IMG/VR virus record: IMGVR_UViG_3300048088_000207
Location: 1-29,759 of that record
DNA length: 29,759 bases
Strand: one strand, 5' to 3'
DNA from: a virus
The notes beneath the pieces are model-generated. The model did not search any database and was not told the origin of the DNA. It saw only the letters and a list, made by a program, of their open reading frames with translations. How positions within the stretch are numbered: position 1 is the stretch's first letter; each line of letters starts with the position of its first letter. Positions 28,365 to 29,759 of the stretch are shown in pieces. The position numbers were made by a program, and so were the translations under genes.

Positions 28365-29759
28365 TCAGATTTCATATTCCGATACCAGAAGAATATACGA
28401 CATAGTGCCGCTGCCGCCGGCAACGTATGCCGTTGCGCGAACCGTCTGCGGCGCAGACAGAGGCGTGCTGGTGAATCCGAAAAGATTTCCGCCGCCGCCA
28501 GATCCAGAATTAACGGAAAACTGCTTGGCGCCGGCACTGTTCGCGTCTGCAAAGAATTTCCAGATCGAATTCTGTACTCCCGTATTGGATATGGAGATCG
28601 ATCCAGAAACGCGAAGCGCAGTCTTGGGAACGCCCGTCGAGGTGAGCGCACTATTGCCCGGCGTGCCGCTCGTTGTGCTCGAACTGATGAAGGTGAATTC
28701 GGTGATCGCGCATTTCCGGTCCTGAACCGAGAAAGATGCAAACTGCCCAACCGTCCCACTGATTGGGACAACTGCTACGAGTCCACTTGCCGTGTAACCG
28801 CTTGGCATGTTTGCCCCGCCATACACGGACGGCAGAGCGGCACCAGATTCCATCTTTCCCAGAAGGGCTGCAGTCTGCGTGGATGGATTATAGATTGCGT
28901 ACAGACCGAGGAAGCCGTTGGCCGTGGCTGTCCCGGTGTCCATCCCGCCCGCGCCGGTCGTCGCGAGGTTGATCGTCTTGTTGAAGCTCGACAGGCAGTA
29001 GCGCACCCCACCGAGAGCCGTCTCGACGATGATCTCGTCTGCGGTGAGCGTGGCGGTAGCAGAAGCCGCCGTAACCGACATCGCGAGATTCCGCACCGAC
29101 CCAACAACGCCCGCAACCTGCCCCATCTGCGGAGCATGCTGGCTCTGCGTGGCGGGGGCGACTTGGACTGCCCCACCGGTCGAGTCGATTAGCACATACG
29201 ATCCGCCACCGATCGAGCTATTCCACTGCAACCACACGTCGCCATTGACCGCGGTTTCGCCACCTTGCAACGCCGCGTGGGCAGCGCCGACTGCGGCGAC
29301 TGCGCCGAGGCCATCGTTGAACGTCAGCGCGCCAGTGTTTGCAGCGGGTGCCTTGTAGCGCAGCACCATGCCATCAGTGCGCGTCGTGATCGGCGGGCTG
29401 AATGCAGCGACGTGCGCGTTTGCCGTACCGGTCGCAACCGCGTACAGGCCGCTCTGCTGGATCATCGACAGCAGGCTTGCCGTCAGGAAAGGCGCGCCGC
29501 TGTACTGGCTGATGTTGGCCGACGTGATAGTCGAGGCGCCAAACGGCACCGTGACGACCCACAAGCCATTGAAGCCAGCGTCAGGCGTCGGCGTGATCTG
29601 CGAGCCGGTCGTGGCTGCGACGCCAGCTTTCACCTGAAGCTGAACTGTGTTGTCGCGCGCGGTCGTCTGTGACGTGCCGGTGCCGTTCGGCCCGTTGTAT
29701 GCTTGCGACGGGTTCGACGCGTTGTAGTAAGGCAGCACAGCCGATCCAGTGTCAACCTC
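28365..29759 (-). CDS. Phage tail fibre protein, C-terminal part (5' end outside window)
   Basis: The frame stays open through the right edge; 464 residues are visible. The sequence is rich in Gly, Ala, Ser and Thr, with T-P-D-A-G-F-N-G-L-W-V-V-T-V-P-F-G, N-T-G-A-L-T-F-N-D-G-L-G-A and Q-H-A-P-Q-M-G-Q-V, typical of tail fibre and baseplate proteins of Burkholderia phages. The C-terminus (Y-I-L-L-V-S-E-Y-E-I) probably recognises the host. A GTG at 29738 is internal, not the start. Confidence 0.88.
   Translation of the reverse strand, partial: EVDTGSAVLPYYNASNPSQAYNGPNGTGTSQTTARDNTVQLQVKAGVAATTGSQITPTPDAGFNGLWVVTVPFGASTITSANISQYSGAPFLTASLLSMIQQSGLYAVATGTANAHVAAFSPPITTRTDGMVLRYKAPAANTGALTFNDGLGAVAAVGAAHAALQGGETAVNGDVWLQWNSSIGGGSYVLIDSTGGAVQVAPATQSQHAPQMGQVAGVVGSVRNLAMSVTAASATATLTADEIIVETALGGVRYCLSSFNKTINLATTGAGGMDTGTATANGFLGLYAIYNPSTQTAALLGKMESGAALPSVYGGANMPSGYTASGLVAVVPISGTVGQFASFSVQDRKCAITEFTFISSSTTSGTPGNSALTSTGVPKTALRVSGSISISNTGVQNSIWKFFADANSAGAKQFSVNSGSGGGGNLFGFTSTPLSAPQTVRATAYVAGGSGTMSYILLVSEYEI

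Overview
This window is almost wholly phage DNA: a large part of a temperate, tailed phage or prophage of a Burkholderiaceae host (Burkholderia, Paraburkholderia or Caballeronia type). The basis is high G+C judged by eye, dense short genes joined by ATGA/GTGA overlaps, and a gene set I know from phages of that family (Ref-type nuclease, NinB, RusA, Gp157, C5 methyltransferase, DUF1353, GH19 endolysin, tail fibre with a small accessory gene). No tRNA, rRNA, CRISPR or insertion sequence was seen. Both edges cut genes: a replication protein on the left and a tail fibre on the right.

Layout. (1) Positions 3-20491 form one long rightward early arm. It starts with a partial replication initiator and the DnaB helicase and continues through about 35 mostly small genes. 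These include an ATPase plus SSB-like pair, Gp157, a Cro/CI-type regulator, a possible tRNA-guanine-transglycosylase-like protein, RusA, NinB, a Ref-like nuclease and a C5 cytosine methyltransferase. The arm ends in a small HTH protein likely to be the excisionase. (2) A tyrosine integrase lies leftward at 20488-21498, tail to tail with that HTH gene. (3) A 457-base non-coding stretch (21571-22027) holds direct repeats, hairpins and operators and probably contains attP. (4) A short rightward cluster (22028-23669) includes a very small ATP-dependent DNA ligase core. (5) A leftward late block (23571-26149) carries lysis-type genes: a single-TM coiled-coil protein, GH19 endolysin, HNH protein, holin-like protein, lipoprotein and DUF1353. 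(6) A single rightward outer-membrane beta-barrel gene (26278-27114) looks like a lysogenic-conversion cargo gene. (7) A TylF-type methyltransferase, a small tail accessory protein and the tail fibre run leftward to the window end.

Two things stand out. First, a 17-base palindrome, GATAC-N7-GTATC, occurs eight times with perfect arms and once with one mismatch. Nearly every copy sits just upstream of the first gene of a transcription unit, and in the best cases it fills the spacer and -10 region of a TTGCGT-N17-TATCST promoter. It looks like a dispersed operator through which one regulator controls the early sub-operons, the integrase region and the outer-membrane cargo gene. Second, the C5 methyltransferase gene fully contains, in another frame, a 306-codon ORF with its own Shine-Dalgarno sequence and an ATGA link to the next gene, so about 900 bases may code for two proteins. 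A third theme is mosaic genes that share near-identical DNA linkers, which could act as recombination joints.
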